Source: Limonium bicolor
Lineage: Eukaryota > Streptophyta > Magnoliopsida > Caryophyllales > Plumbaginaceae
Direction: 5' to 3'
Length of the DNA stretch: 64,000 nt
Assembly: GCA_023374045.1 (NCBI GenBank)
Contig: CM041776.1
Span: forward strand, 123,161,733-123,225,732
The notes beneath the pieces were generated by a model that saw only the letters and a program-made list of their open reading frames with translations, was not told where the DNA came from and made no database searches. The position numbers were made by a program, and so were the translations under genes. This document shows, in pieces, positions 48,301 to 60,391 of this stretch. Within the stretch, counting starts at the first letter, position 1; each line of letters opens with the position of its first letter.

Positions 48301-49771
48301 TCCTGTAGAAAACAAATACCACGGTAGAAAATCAGAGCGCAGCCATAGTGTTCTACAACCTTCTTCACTGAGAGTAAATTGAATCGGAATTCTAGAACGA
48401 AAAGAACTCCTCTCAGCAGCAGCCGATTGCTCAACCGAATATCACCAACCAGATTTACCTTATATGGAGTTCCATCTGGTAAGACTAAGAGTACATTTTT
48501 TCCATTACGCAAAACCCTTAGGGTTTCAAAAGCAGATTTAATTCCGGTAATATGGTCAGTGGATCCTGAATCAATTATCCACTTCCCTTCGAACAAATTT
48601 CGGGAACTGGTAAGGCAAAACTCTAAAGTTTGATTACCTGAAAAATTGCTATAGCTCAAATCCTCTGATTTCATGGTTGCGCTTCTGATCATTTTCGAAA
48701 GCTGTTGCATTTGCTTTGCCGTGAACCCACTGTCTGAGCTTGAGGGTTCGCTTTGTTCTCCTTGTTCCTCTGACTTTACATTGTTGGCGAAACTTCTTTT
48801 CTTTCGAGAAAGAATGTTTTCCCTGCCATGTAAGTGGAAGCAATCTGCTTCGACATGCCCGTTTTTCTTGCAATAGTTACACTGTAACTTCTGGTAACAC
48901 TGCTCGCTAAGATGACCGGCCTTTTTACAGTAAGTGCAGGTAATCTTCTTTCTGTCTGTTTCGATTCTGTTGTTTTTGAATCTTGTGGGTTTTCCTGCCT
49001 GCACTTGCCTGTGACTGTAAAAGGATGTGGCTTCTTCTGATGAAACCTGCTTTCCCCTTGTTCCTCTTCTTGTATGACCAAGGAGAAAGCCTTCTCCAAA
49101 CTTGGTGGTTCTGATAATGCCAATATCTGCCCTCTGACGGATAGATACTTTCTGTTAAGCCCCATTAAAAAGTGGATCAGGTTTTCCTCGTCTATGGCTT
49201 TTCTAATGGACTTGTTGATGTTACAAGTGCAATTGTTACAAGTGCAGAAATCTGGTGGTTTGGCTTATTCTAACTCTCCCCAAACCCTTTTTAGCTTGTT
49301 AAAATATTCAGCCACTGACTCATCGCTATGTTTAACTTCTGCTAGTTCCCGCTTTAAAGCATGAATAACAGCTAGATTACTATGTTGGTACCTGGAACTG
49401 AGTGAATCCCATATGTCTTTGGGATCATCCATGAAACGAACACTCTCGAGCACACTGCCACCAAGCGAATTCTTCAGTCATCTAACAACAAGTGAATTCG
49501 CTCTTTCCCAAGCTGAGTACCGTATTAAATCTGATTCATCAGGCTTCTTAACCTTTCCCGTAACGAAATTGTACTTGTTTTTTGTTTTCAGAGCGGTCAC
49601 CATGTCAAACCTCCAACCAAGGAAGCCGGTGCCTTCGAACTTCTGAACAAGATTCAGCCCCGGGTATTCTGCAGCGTGAACGAAGATTGGATCGTTCACA
49701 TCTATGACTGAATTTGCGGTTCCTGAAGCAGAATTCACATCTGCCTTCCCCTTTCCAGTGCCGTCTGTCAT
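45322..49771 (-). pseudogene. Copia 2 gag-pol with four stops and one frameshift
   Basis: Gag starts MTDGTGKGKADVNSASG. Pieces: 49771-49478 and 49453-49265 (gag), 49165-48776 and 49004-47559 (nucleocapsid, protease with WIIDSGSTDHITG, GAG-pre-integrase, integrase with RSDNAKELG), 47441-46380 (integrase end, RT N-part with [23 protein letters not shown]), 46341-45322 (RT C-part with YVDD, RNase H). Three stops replace W, Q and Q codons that are intact in Copia 1 (TGG to TGA near 49478, a Q codon to TAA near 49264, CAG to TAG near 47559). A fourth is near 47525. The frameshift is a six-base A run (T6 at 46387-46392) where seven are expected. Confidence 0.9.
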
Positions 49772-49803
49772 GACTGTAATTCTTCTGAATTAAACTTCTT
49801 GTA

Positions 49804-49815
49804 GCTCTGATACCA
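49804..49815 (-). promoter_or_regulatory. Copia 2 primer binding site
   Basis: TGGTATCAGAGC on the minus strand, directly after LTR end CTAAGA; complementary to the initiator Met tRNA 3' end. Its direct contact with the LTR helps fix the LTR terminus. Confidence 0.92.
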
Positions 49816-50117
49816 TCTTAGAATACTAGGATTGTGAAAGTGTAAAGTGTGAATTTTGTGTAAGCAGCATTAAGATTGTGAAGGTGTAAAGCGTGGGTTT
49901 TGTGTAAGCTGCATTTTTGTGTTCATCAATAAAGAAGAAGTGTTACATGATTTCAATCTTATCGTTTCTAAAGCTTATATAAAAACAGAAGATATAAACT
50001 GCTTTGCTAGAAAATCTCTAAGAATCTTAACTACTCTAGATAATGAAAAAACAAATTAACAGCTTATTAATGTAACTAAAACAGGGCTTGTAGGCTAAAT
50101 AGCCCAACTCGCCAATA
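49816..50117 (-). repeat. Copia 2, 5' LTR (302 bp)
   Basis: Partner of 44945-45246; carries TTATATAAAAAC on the plus-strand view and ends flush with the TAACA duplication. Confidence 0.95.
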
Positions 50118-50479
50118 TAACAGTTGAGACCAGCTACAGGAATAACAATATTTGCCATTACATCAAGCTGTCTAGCATAAAACACAAAATAACAATATCA
50201 GAGCCATCAGTGCTAATCAAGTTCACTCAGAATAACAATATTTTCCATTTCATCAGAGCCATCACTGCTAATAAGAATTACTAAGACATTTCAAAAGAAC
50301 TCCGAAATCAAAATAATGGTCTTGTTGTAGTCTTCAAAATCAGAGCCATCACTGCTACCCAACTACTTCAGTAGTGATTGTTACAGTCTTCACTTGCCTG
50401 AAAAACCAACAAGACAGATCAGAAGTGGAGTATAGCATGTTGGTATCTCTTTTAGGTGCTAAAAACAGATGTTAAAAAT

Positions 50480-50705
50480 GGCTAAACAAGTACAAGTTCA
50501 CCAGCCACTAAAGAAGATACAAGTTCATCAGCTACTAAACAAATTTCAGACAGCTAAAATAGTAAAAAGATTATATATTCATAATTCAAAGACAACTTCA
50601 CCAGCCACTAAAGAAGATACAAGTTCATCAGCTACTAAACAAATTTCAGACAGCTAAAACAGTAAAAAGATGATATATTCATAATTCAAAGACAACTTCA
50701 CAAGC
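50480..50705. repeat. Tandem duplication of about 108 bp
   Basis: Two units plus a partial third sharing CCAGCCACTAAAGAAGATAC and AAATTTCAGACAGCTAAAA. They lie just downstream (on the minus strand) of the transposase-like zinc knuckle frame and may be its 3' flank. Confidence 0.75.
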
Positions 50706-50707
50706 CA

Positions 50708-50973
50708 CTAGACAAATGCAAGATACGTACCACCACTTGACCGCGTCTTCATTCTCTTTCCCTGGATCTCCTTTGATGTAGATGTTGTTTCTTTGTTCCA
50801 TTTCCTCTTCTTTCCCCTTGAACTAGTTCCATCACCAACTTCTCCAACAGTAATGATACCCTCACCTTGACCATCTCCCCTATTAGTCTGGCCTAAACAT
50901 GTTCTCGAGTTGTGCCCCCTTTGCTTACATTTTGTGCATGTCACATGACGTGACCATTTTGCACTTGGCCTGG
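50708..50973 (-). pseudogene. C-terminal fragment of a Mutator-like (MULE) transposase
   Basis: The minus-strand frame starting at the LTR junction reads RPSAKWSRHVTCTKCKQRGH and then NSRTC, a CCHC zinc knuckle (CX2CX4HX4C). It is followed by a basic tail (RGKKRKWNKE, GKRMKTRSSGG). MURA-type MULE transposases and related domesticated genes end in a knuckle of this kind (family knowledge). The upstream part is cut by the LTR inserted at 50974, so catalytic and SWIM domains are absent here. A different CCHC protein is possible. Confidence 0.5.
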
Positions 50974-53900
50974 TGTAACACCCTACTCTAAAAGGCTCCT
51001 AAACATCTTATTTAACAAATCGCAGCGGTAATCTCAACGAATCAATTACTGGTGTCACCGTTCTTACTCGCCCATACGAGTAATAACGTGCTTCCTGATA
51101 TATTCTTACATACGAAACATTTTCTCGCAGTGACAACAAGAGATAGATCTAACTTTCCAAAACCATTAAAAATACATTCACAGTGAGCATTCTAAGTATC
51201 CAATCCTATACACGTTTCTAAGTTCGTATCAAATGCAACAATGCATATTTAAACAACTGTAATTAAACTACCCAGGCGTCCTCTCTTTGCTGACACCGGA
51301 AGCTGCATACTGCAAAAATGGTTTTGTGGTATGGAATCAGCCCCTGCTGAGTATGTTACTACATGACCGTCATGCCCCCTCGGACCCTCAGTTATTTGGT
51401 CGAGAGCATGCAGTTCTTTTTCATGCAAGTAGTTTATTGATAAACTGTAAAGCAACAATATATAGTGCAGTAAACTCAAATAACAAACAAGCCCTCGGTT
51501 TCACACATCGCATCGTAATAATCACTGAAAGCGTTACAACGCCTATATGAGTACAGAGACTCCATTCCAACCACACTTAATAGTTCATAATGAGTACAGC
51601 GACTCACTACGACCAAACAATCCACCAAAACCACACGTGAGTACAGCGACTCGCCACAACCAGTTCACAACACACACATATGAGCACAATGGCTCGTTCA
51701 AACAAATCCACCAACATACCACACATAACCACAAAGCACAACCAATGAACAACAAGGCGAAACAATGAGAATTATAATGAGAATAAACTCTCGTCTTCGG
51801 CATACAAGCCCAAACAATGTTCGCCTAATGTACGAGCTAACACAGTCGTTCGTATTGTTCAGTTATGTCTAATGACAACGTCTCGTTAGAAGGACGTGTC
51901 TTTAAATTACCCATCACCATGGCGGGTCACCCATGGCAGTAGCCACTCCAGCGGTAGAGTCTCCGACCGACAGACCATCTGTAGTCCGTTGGAAATTTAT
52001 CCAGATACTTTCGGTTACCACACGGTATCCTAGTATCATTAATGGATCACAATTTACAGTAAGAACCACATTCTTTTGATAACTTTATTTATACCATCGC
52101 ATCGCTTTACCATATATTTTTCCTAGCTCAGCAGACTAAGGTCACAGTCTAATCCTGAGTATGTCGACTCGGGATCCAGTGCTAGATACGAGAGCGGCGT
52201 TAGAGAGGCCAGTGCTCCGTATACAATTTCCAGATATTATATATATCTTATTATCTAATGCTACAACGTTTTACTTACGTTCCTTATATTACACATATAA
52301 GATAGCATCATTGCCGCTAGTTCGTTTTATAATATGTTCATATATACGAACAATACTGTTATCGTACAACAGTAATAATAATAAAGCAGCATTAATACAC
52401 AACCCAGGCATATTAATTCACACAAGCAGACTTCAATCTTATCACAGATTTTCACACAATGTCTGAACTGAGGAAATCCTCAGAGACAATCAAGCCACAT
52501 AAATAACATACCGTTCACCCTGGAAGTATTACGGTGGAGTATGAATCAGCTAATTCTCTGGAGATCCTCGAGACGCCTCTAACAATCTAGCAATATGCAT
52601 CACACTATGCATCAGCATCTCATATTACAATACCCTACGGCACCCCGTACCGTTATTAACCTATCCCTATTCATCCCCGTATATAACTGTCATGTTTGAC
52701 GGGTTTTCAGTTTAATTCAGGATTAGGAAAGACATTACATTACATGCGTAGTTTCCTCGTATATTAATATACTTAACGTTTGAACTTGTTATCGCATGTA
52801 ACTTAATATACCTTGTATATTGTATAGTTTGTTTCGATATTGCATGTATAATTCTTACCATGTATTATACATCTCACCTTAGATTATTTTCTAAGGTTTG
52901 TTTTCCCAAGTTTAAAGGAGTATAATTCATATATAAATGCCATGAACTATATAAGTTCTTATTATTTCATGTCTACTCCTAACATTAGAATTCCAATCTA
53001 ATGTTTACAATTCTTTTCCCTTCATCTCATATCATTTTAATTGTGGTAATATATAGTTATTGAACTATATTATACTTTCCACACCATAACATATATTTAT
53101 TTATATATATGCATTATAGGACTATTCATTATATGGTAAGTCATTATAACATATATTCATTCTTTTTAATGAATACCTCTTATATTATAAATGTTATAAT
53201 TCTTATAACATTAAAACCATATTATAAATTTCATTCAAAAATATTAATATTTTCGAACAGCACCTATAATTCTCAAATATTTACAAAATCCACCACATAA
53301 TTTATATAATGTTATATTATGGTTATATAACAATTATTACATTTAAGTCATTAAAACAATTATGACCTATAGTTATATATTGTTATAAAATACCAAATAG
53401 CCCTTAAAACTTTCGGTATTAACTATTCTCCACTATATTTCCATAACTTATAAATCAACCCCAAAATATAATCCATTGTTACACTTATAATATATACCTT
53501 ATATTATAATCCTTATTCCTTAATATAATTATAACCTATGGTTATATTTTCTCCAAAATACCGAACAGACCCCATGGTCTATTTGAATTTAATTTCCACC
53601 ACTTAACTTTCTATATTCACCAATTTACTCCATCTTATAACTTATAGTTTCTAATATCACCAAAACCATATATTATACATATATCTTCACAAAACCTTAT
53701 ATATAATTCCAAAAATTACCAAACCATACCAAAAGGTTATAAATATCATTATTAACCTTATACTTTCTCTAAATCTCGGTTTTACCACATATGTTACCCA
53801 TGTGTAACAATGTTATGAAATATCTTATAATATACCTAGATAATTCATATAAACTCCAAATTTACCCAAATCAACTTCTAAAAATTCCTAATAACCTAAG

Positions 53901-56004
53901 GACTTTACTAAACTCCATTTAGCACCCTTAAGTTTCGGTAATTACATTACTACCCCAAGACTTATAAATCTTTTACAATTTAATAAGTATCTTATTATAA
54001 GGTAGTATTTTAATTTCTTAAATTTTCTAAACTTGGTCAAAGTCTCCTATATAGTCAACTTTGACTCCTAATACCAAATGGGAACCAACTTTTCGGTAAT
54101 TACAAATAATAGCCTATACTTTTCTATTTTTACAATTTTGACCCAAAACTTTATAAAATGTTATAATTTTATTAAATTCATTTAAAAATCCTAAATTTCT
54201 CTAAATTAAGCCCACGGCTTTTTATTTTCTCAATAATTACGAATTGGCCCCAATTTTAATTATAAGCATAAATAAAACTAAATAAGCTTATAAACTTAAA
54301 TTAAAATGGCCTAATAACATGGCCTTATTACAACCTTGAACTTGAAAAATAAATTACACAATAAATGTCTCAAAATATCATATATACTCACGGCCTCACT
54401 TCCATTTAATTATTTTTCCACATAATGTCATAATTTGACCATTATGTTAATTAAATCTCTTAAATGACTAGCTTAATTTATCTTAGCCATTTTTTTCCAT
54501 TTTTAGGTCAATATGACCTATATTTGAAGTTTCACTCTCGGCCATGTACATATATATACTTAAAAATTACAAAAATCATAAGTTTAAGGTGTTTATACCT
54601 TGATTTATCCTTGTATGGGCTCGGTCACTTGTAGGAAAATTCACCACTTGATTTAGACATGTTTAATACACAAAAACAAGATATGGTTACACTCCAAGCA
54701 TGAGCTTAACCATAAGGAATAATTAATGTAAGATTTAAGGCAAAAATCACCTTAAAAATGCAAGGGAAGTTCTAGGTATTTTCGACCTGAACCAAACACA
54801 CCACAAGGTGTTAGATCTACTATATTGACATAGGAAATAGTTAGATCTCGAAATCCTACCTTGTTATTAGGTTTTACCTTGGAAAAATGCCTTAAAAGAG
54901 AGTATTTCTCTTGGATCTCGGTCACCCTTGCTCCAAATGGCTAACCAACAGATCCCACGTGAAAAGGGGAAGAAGATGAGTCTATGACCAAAATTTCACA
55001 GCCAAACTCGAAAGGAATCAAAAGTTATGAGCTTAAAGCACATTTTTACCTTAAAATGTAGATTTGAACAACCTTGGTCCCTCTACTGGTCTCAACCGAG
55101 TTTAGCTCTTGTTCTAACCTTAGAACACTGAGAATAAGCCATAGGAATAGATGAGCCACGAATTTTAGGTGTTGGTGGTGAAGAGATGAAGAAAAAGAGC
55201 TAAAAATGACATTAAATCACTTACATTAATGACTTAGGAGCTAGGTTTGCCTTCCATGTTCAAGAGCAAGCTTTGGGAGCTTGAGAGGAAGGAGGAGCTC
55301 GGCTGGGATGAGAGAAATCGGACAAGGAAGGAAGGAGGAAGTGGGAATGATTGATAAAATTTGAAATAATGTAAAAGTAACATTATTTTTGGAAAAGTCT
55401 TGCATTAGGTAGCATTATTGTCAATCAAGGAATTATGCAGCCTCCTCTCCTGTAGCCAGCCGGCTGCCATGGTCCAAGTGGGTCAATTTATTGACCATTG
55501 ACCATGCTTGGTCAATATTGACTCATGCGGGCCCCACTTTAGGGTTTTATTAATATTTTAATATTAAATTTGTAAAAATTCGTAAATTTCTGGAATTAAA
55601 TTCTTAATATGATATTATATGATTAAATATCATATTTAAGGATAATTATAATTTTTAAGCCCATTAAAAATCAATTTAAAAGGCAATCTCACAAAAACGT
55701 GCTTTAAGGAGTTTTAGCGCACATTTTTGTGTCACAGGATGTTCCTGAGCTTAGTTCTCCTTGAGAATGGTTTTATTGTGTTCCTTGATTCATTATAATA
55801 CTTAGGAATCCACTTTGGATCCTATTTGAGGTCACACAATCTTTATGGTGTTTTAAAGCACATTTTTGGCTTTACCGATCTTAAGGCGCGTTTTGCCTTG
55901 TTGAGATCTTTTAGATTGTTCCCCAATAATATTTAGATGTTTAATAATCATCTTAGATCATTAATAGATCATTTAATTATATTTTAAAGGTTAGGGGTAT
56001 TTCA
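50974..56004 (-). repeat. 3' LTR of large retroelement, subfamily B (5.0 kb)
   Basis: Minus-strand start TGAAATACCCC at 56004 and end GGGTGTTACA at 50974, the same termini as subfamily A, but the interior is mostly different. On its upstream side (56005-56020) is the PPT, marking it as the 3' LTR. The U5 half (50974-52480) recurs inverted at about 57250-58662 and the U3 half recurs at 58663-60391. It includes an AT-rich middle (52750-54560) and an inverted repeat near 55686-55738 (CACAAAAACGTGC / GCACATTTTTGTG). No coding. Confidence 0.85.
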
Positions 56005-56020
56005 GTCTACCCCCCTTAAA
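56005..56020 (-). promoter_or_regulatory. Polypurine tract of subfamily B element
   Basis: The minus strand reads TTTAAGGGGGGTAGAC directly before the 3' LTR, nearly the same as the subfamily A tract. Confidence 0.8.
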
Positions 56021-56274
56021 AAGGCTTCGTCCCGAAGTCCTTAATCCTCTACAGTTCACCTAAGGAATCAAGTTCCACTAAGTAACCAAACAGTCCATTG
56101 CTAGGGAGTAACTCCCACCAGGTTCAAACCTTGTCTATACATACAGCATATACCAAATAACCAAACTCATGGTAAAAGTCATTCATATCACAGCACTAAA
56201 CAAGGTGCACATCTAACTCATCAACCAAAAGTACTCCGCGGTACTATATAAATATTCAACCAGGTACAACCTCA

Positions 56275-56440
56275 TTGTACACAGCACTAGACAAGGTGCA
56301 AAACTCAAGGTACACAGCACTAGACAAGGTGCAAATCTCATGGTACACAGCACTAGACAAGGTGCAAATCTCATGGTACACAGCACTAGACAAGGTGCAA
56401 ATCTCATGGTACACAGCACTAGACAAGGTGCAAATCTCAT
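56275..56440. repeat. 33-bp tandem repeat, 5 copies
   Basis: Unit ACACAGCACTAGACAAGGTG CAAATCTCATGGT, the last four copies almost identical; a diverged copy lies near 56188-56215. The period is a multiple of three, so both strands show spurious open frames. Confidence 0.95.
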
Positions 56441-56624
56441 AAAGTACTCAAAGGTGTTCGCAAGGGATACTCCACGCATCCCTATCTACATGTTGGTATC
56501 TCGCGAGGATACCCACACATTATTCCACATGTATGTGTGCACATATAGTTAACGTTGACAGTTCACAGGGAAGCAGTCTTAAAGACCAGGACTTGACGAT
56601 CCCCAACCCCAGCCAACGTCTACT

Positions 56625-56832
56625 ACCCACGGACACACCGGTTTGATCACAACGAAGGACACTGCGGTCCACGGCTCCTCGGGCAGTCACCTTATTTCCT
56701 TAGTCACCCACAGACACGCCGGTCTAATGACAAAAGGGCTCTGCGGTCCACGGCTCTCTGGGTGATGTCACTCGCAGACACACCGGTTTGATCAGAACGA
56801 AGGACTCCACGGTCCACGGCTCTTCGAGTGAC
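56625..56832. repeat. Three tandem units of about 65-80 bp
   Basis: Units share (C/G)ACACACCGGTTTGATCA, then AACGAAGGAC and GCGGTCCACGGCTC, each followed by a variable CAGTCACC/GATGTCACTCGCAG part. Confidence 0.85.
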
Positions 56833-57249
56833 GCTTAAATTCCAATTTCCATTCATATCTGTGTCCACTTGTAGGAAGTTTCGAGAATCATTCAACCCTG
56901 ATGTGGTCAGCGTCAGTGTTGAACTATCTCTCACCTCAATTTGTGTTTGGTTTCCCTTGATCGGACCAGGATCAAGTTCAACTTCCCACGTCAAATTCAA
57001 TCAATCACTTGTTTATTCATTTCAATCTTGTTTCCTCTTTGACTTATTATTATTCATACAAACACCTAGAGTATTCTCTTCTAGTAGATTACACATCGGT
57101 CTCATGCCGATCCATTCATCGCATTCAAACAGTCGGTTTTATACCTAGTCACACATCACATAATACAGAGCTCGTTACTCCATCTATTCGAAATCTCTCA
57201 TCAGAGCTACAGAAAGTCCTACTTGAATTCTCACATAAGAGATAACAAG

Positions 57250-58662
57250 TCAGGTGTGATGTGACTATTGTTCGCAGTGTTTGCGTAAATAGTCGGAAAT
57301 AGGGTAAGAACAATCTTATAAAACGAACTAGCGGCTATGGTGCTATCTTATATGAAATATAAGGAACGTAAATAAAACGTTGTAGCACTATGATAATAAC
57401 ATATACATATTATCTGAGACTTTTATACAGAGCATTGGCCTTTCTATACGCTGCTCTTGTATCTAACACTGGGTCCCGAGTTTACAAACTCCGGATTGGA
57501 CTAATGACCTTAGTCTGCTGTGTTAGAAAATTTGGTAATGCGATGCGATGGTATAATTAATTAATTAATGGAATGGAAGTAAAGCCAAGAGGATGTGGCT
57601 CTTGGTGCGCGCTGTGATCACAAAAACGATACCAGGATGTCCGCGTACGTCCGTAAGTATCAAGAAAATTTCCCGTGAGCTAGAATGGCTCGTTGGTCGG
57701 AGACTCTACCGTTGGAGTGGCTACTGCCGTGGGTGACCCGCCATAATATATGGGTAACTAGAGACATGTCGTTTTAACGAGACATTGTCACTAGGTATAA
57801 CTGAACAACTAAAACAATTGAGACTTATACAGTGGCGAACAATACCATGGACGAGACTTAATACTTGTTTATTATTCTTGTTGTTTCGCTTTGTTGTTCA
57901 TTGGTTATACTTGTGGTTATTTTATGTGTGTTGATGGATGGATGGAGCCTACAAGGCTAAGGTAAACTAAATATGAAAACTGTACGCTACGGCGAATGTA
58001 CATTGTACATTATATTGTTATTACTCGATACGTTCGATATATAAATGTTGTATGGAATATTAAATGAATGTTTGGATTGGATGGATGGTTAAATGTTTAT
58101 GGATATCTGGATGGTTGATTATGTATATTATACATTTATGCTTCAGTTTTGATTATAACTGTAAAAAGGAAAAGCATGAAACCAATCTAATAATAAGATG
58201 GTTAAAATGACAAGTGACCATTAGGGTCCAGGCCCGGCATACTCAGCGTCTATCGCTGATACAACACCATTACAGGTTGTTGATCATTGTCAGAGCTGAA
58301 GAGCAGGAACAGGGTAATTGGAGTGTTACTTTTGTCACCACACTTGGAGATGTTGTATAGCAATGAAGATGGTGAATTGTATGATGGTAAGGTTGTGTAT
58401 TCAGGATTAGGTAGACGCTCACTTGTCGATGTTTATGGTTTATGGACTTAGTGTGATGTATAGGAGTTTCTCGTTATCACTGCGGTTAGCAGTTTATTTG
58501 TATTGGAAGTTGGATGTAGTTTGGCTGCGTTGCTCGCATGGACGAGTAACGGCCGGTGACACCCGAGTGAGTTTTGTAATGGTTATTTGTTTTTCCGCTG
58601 CGAGACGTTTTATTTATTGCTACGTGAGAGATTATATCGTGATTATTGAGAGGGGTGTTACA
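57250..58662 (+). repeat. Inverted LTR fragment, subfamily B, U5 half
   Basis: Reverse-complement similarity to 50974-52480 (for example the CCACTCCAGCGGTAGAGTC and CACAACCAATGAACAACAA regions). It ends GGGGTGTTACA at 58662, the plus-orientation LTR terminus. Its 5' part is missing and the left junction is approximate. Confidence 0.75.
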
Positions 58663-60391
58663 TAAACCTACCAAAAAATTATAAGACAGATTTATACACC
58701 ATTAAATTGTTTTAACCCTTTAAACCCCACGGCTTACATATATATATGTAACAAAATTTTATAAAAGCCATAATATGTTATAAGGTAAGGTTTTCTTACC
58801 AAGTTGAGTCATAAGGCACACCAAACCCTCCTTAACTCCCTCGGCCTATTATTAACACAAGATTTAATTAGTTTTTGAAGCACTAAACACTTAGTTTTGT
58901 ATAAATACATCATTAGGAGTAAAATACTCACTTTGGTATAGATGTTCTTGGGTCTGTTTTCTTACGGTTTGTATGGAAAGTTTCCAATGGGTTTTTCAGC
59001 AGCATATCATGCAAGAACAAGAACATATGTTAGCCATGTAAAGCAAGGTTATTAAGGGCTGGTTTAAGCTAGGAAAAGGCAAGATTTTTACCTTGCTTTG
59101 GAGCTGATTATTATGGCTATTCACGCCTGTTCTTGGTGGGCAAAACAAAGTGTTAAAACCACCCTTATTCCAGCATCCTAGCCGATAGAACAAGGAGTAT
59201 AAATGGGTAGATTTTTTTTCTTACCGAAAAATGGTAAAACAAGGAAGTTTTGCTTGGATCTTGCTCCTTCACAAAGCTGAGTATTGACCACTGGTTTTTA
59301 CATAAAGAAAGCAAGGTATGAACTGGGGAAAAACTAGAAAAATAACCGGAAAGGAAAGGAGTGACTAGGCTAGCTTCCATGCAGATTTTTACCTTAAGAA
59401 GTCACCTAAGTTTGCTTCCATTTCTTCTCCTAGTTCCAGCCGAGAATCTCCTTCAGTTTACACGCCATTACAGCCTAGTTTTCTGGATAAAAATCAGAAC
59501 AAATGAGCTCATTGAAGAGAGGAGAAGAGAGGAGAAGAATGGTCATCTTTAAGCCACGGAAGCTTACCTTGAGCTTGAGATATTGGCTATGGAGGCTGGG
59601 TGGTAGCTCACGGTGAAGGAAGCAGCAAGGAGAGGGTTGAGAGGCTTACGGCTGAGGAGGAGATAGGTAGTGAAGAAAAGAAATGAAAACCGGTTAATAA
59701 AAGGACTAGGTCTTTAGTTGGTCAATGTCAAGATGAGACTTGCTAGATGTTTTTGGAGAGCTTTCCTAAGGCTGAAGCAATATCCTAAGCTGGCGAGAGT
59801 GATCAGATTAGGTGGAAGGAGATAAGGTTAATGAATTAATATGATAAAGGTGTACTTTTCTTACTTTAATAAAGTAACATGATGAGTCATGTTCTTTAAT
59901 TTGGAACCGGCCAGTAACTTAAGGAAACAGCCTTCATTTAATCGGCAATGGAGGTCAAGGTCAAGAGAAAATATTGACCATTGACTAGAGTAAGAGATTT
60001 AAGTGTTATTTGCACCATTTGGTTACTATTCACAACCCAAAGCACATATTTCTGTTTTTTTTTAAAACTTATAATTAGACATGTTAATGTGGTACATTAT
60101 GTCACATTAGTATATTTAAGGGTATTCAAGACCCTAAAATCGAACAAAACTCATTTTGGAGACAATCTCACAAAAATGTGCTTTAAGGAAGCTTATGAGT
60201 TATAAGGCTTAGGACAAAATTTTAGGTCCTAAGGAGTTCATTTGGGTATATTTTCACCCTAAAAGGTCAAAGGGTGTTATTCTTGCTTTCTGATGAATAT
60301 TGTTGTGCTTAATTTGTTTTTAAGGCATGTTTAGGCCTTAATTCAATTAATTATATGTTTAAACAATGTTTAACTAAGTAGGGGTATTTCA
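58663..60391 (-). repeat. LTR fragment, subfamily B-like, U3 half
   Basis: Minus orientation, starting TGAAATACCCC at 60391. It shares ACAATCTCACAAAAA(C/T)GTGCTTTAAGG-type sequence with 55680-55710 and is the mirror image of the LTR beginning at 62536. Its U5 end is absent, cut where the inverted fragment ends. Confidence 0.75.

Larger units (their letters stand above)
44940..50122 (-). mobile_element. Copia LTR retrotransposon 2, complete, gag-pol nearly intact
   Basis: The element proper is 44945-50117 with TAACA target duplications (44940-44944, 50118-50122). Minus-strand order: 5' LTR, PBS TGGTATCAGAGC (49804-49815), gag from about 49771, two CCHC knuckles (CTYCKKAGHLSEQC, CNYCKKNGHVEADC), DSG protease, integrase, RT with YVDD (about 46225-46255), RNase H, PPT (GGCTTGCGGGGGG), 3' LTR. 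It is damaged by four stops and at least one frameshift. The two 302-bp LTRs differ at about 8 sites (about 2.6%), so the insertion is fairly recent, on the order of a million years at commonly used plant rates (inference). Confidence 0.95.
56021..57249 (-). mobile_element. Internal-region fragment of subfamily B element
   Basis: It continues from the PPT for about 1.2 kb and then breaks off at an inverted LTR fragment. It contains the 33-bp tandem array and three longer units described separately. The segment 56821-57005 is clearly homologous to 2394-2600 in the subfamily A internal region. The minus-strand frame across it is open here but has stops in the A copy, so coding is doubtful. Confidence 0.7.

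Noticed and set aside
56340..56552. Frames across the 33-bp array
   Set aside because: The unit length is a multiple of three, so open frames arise on both strands by chance.
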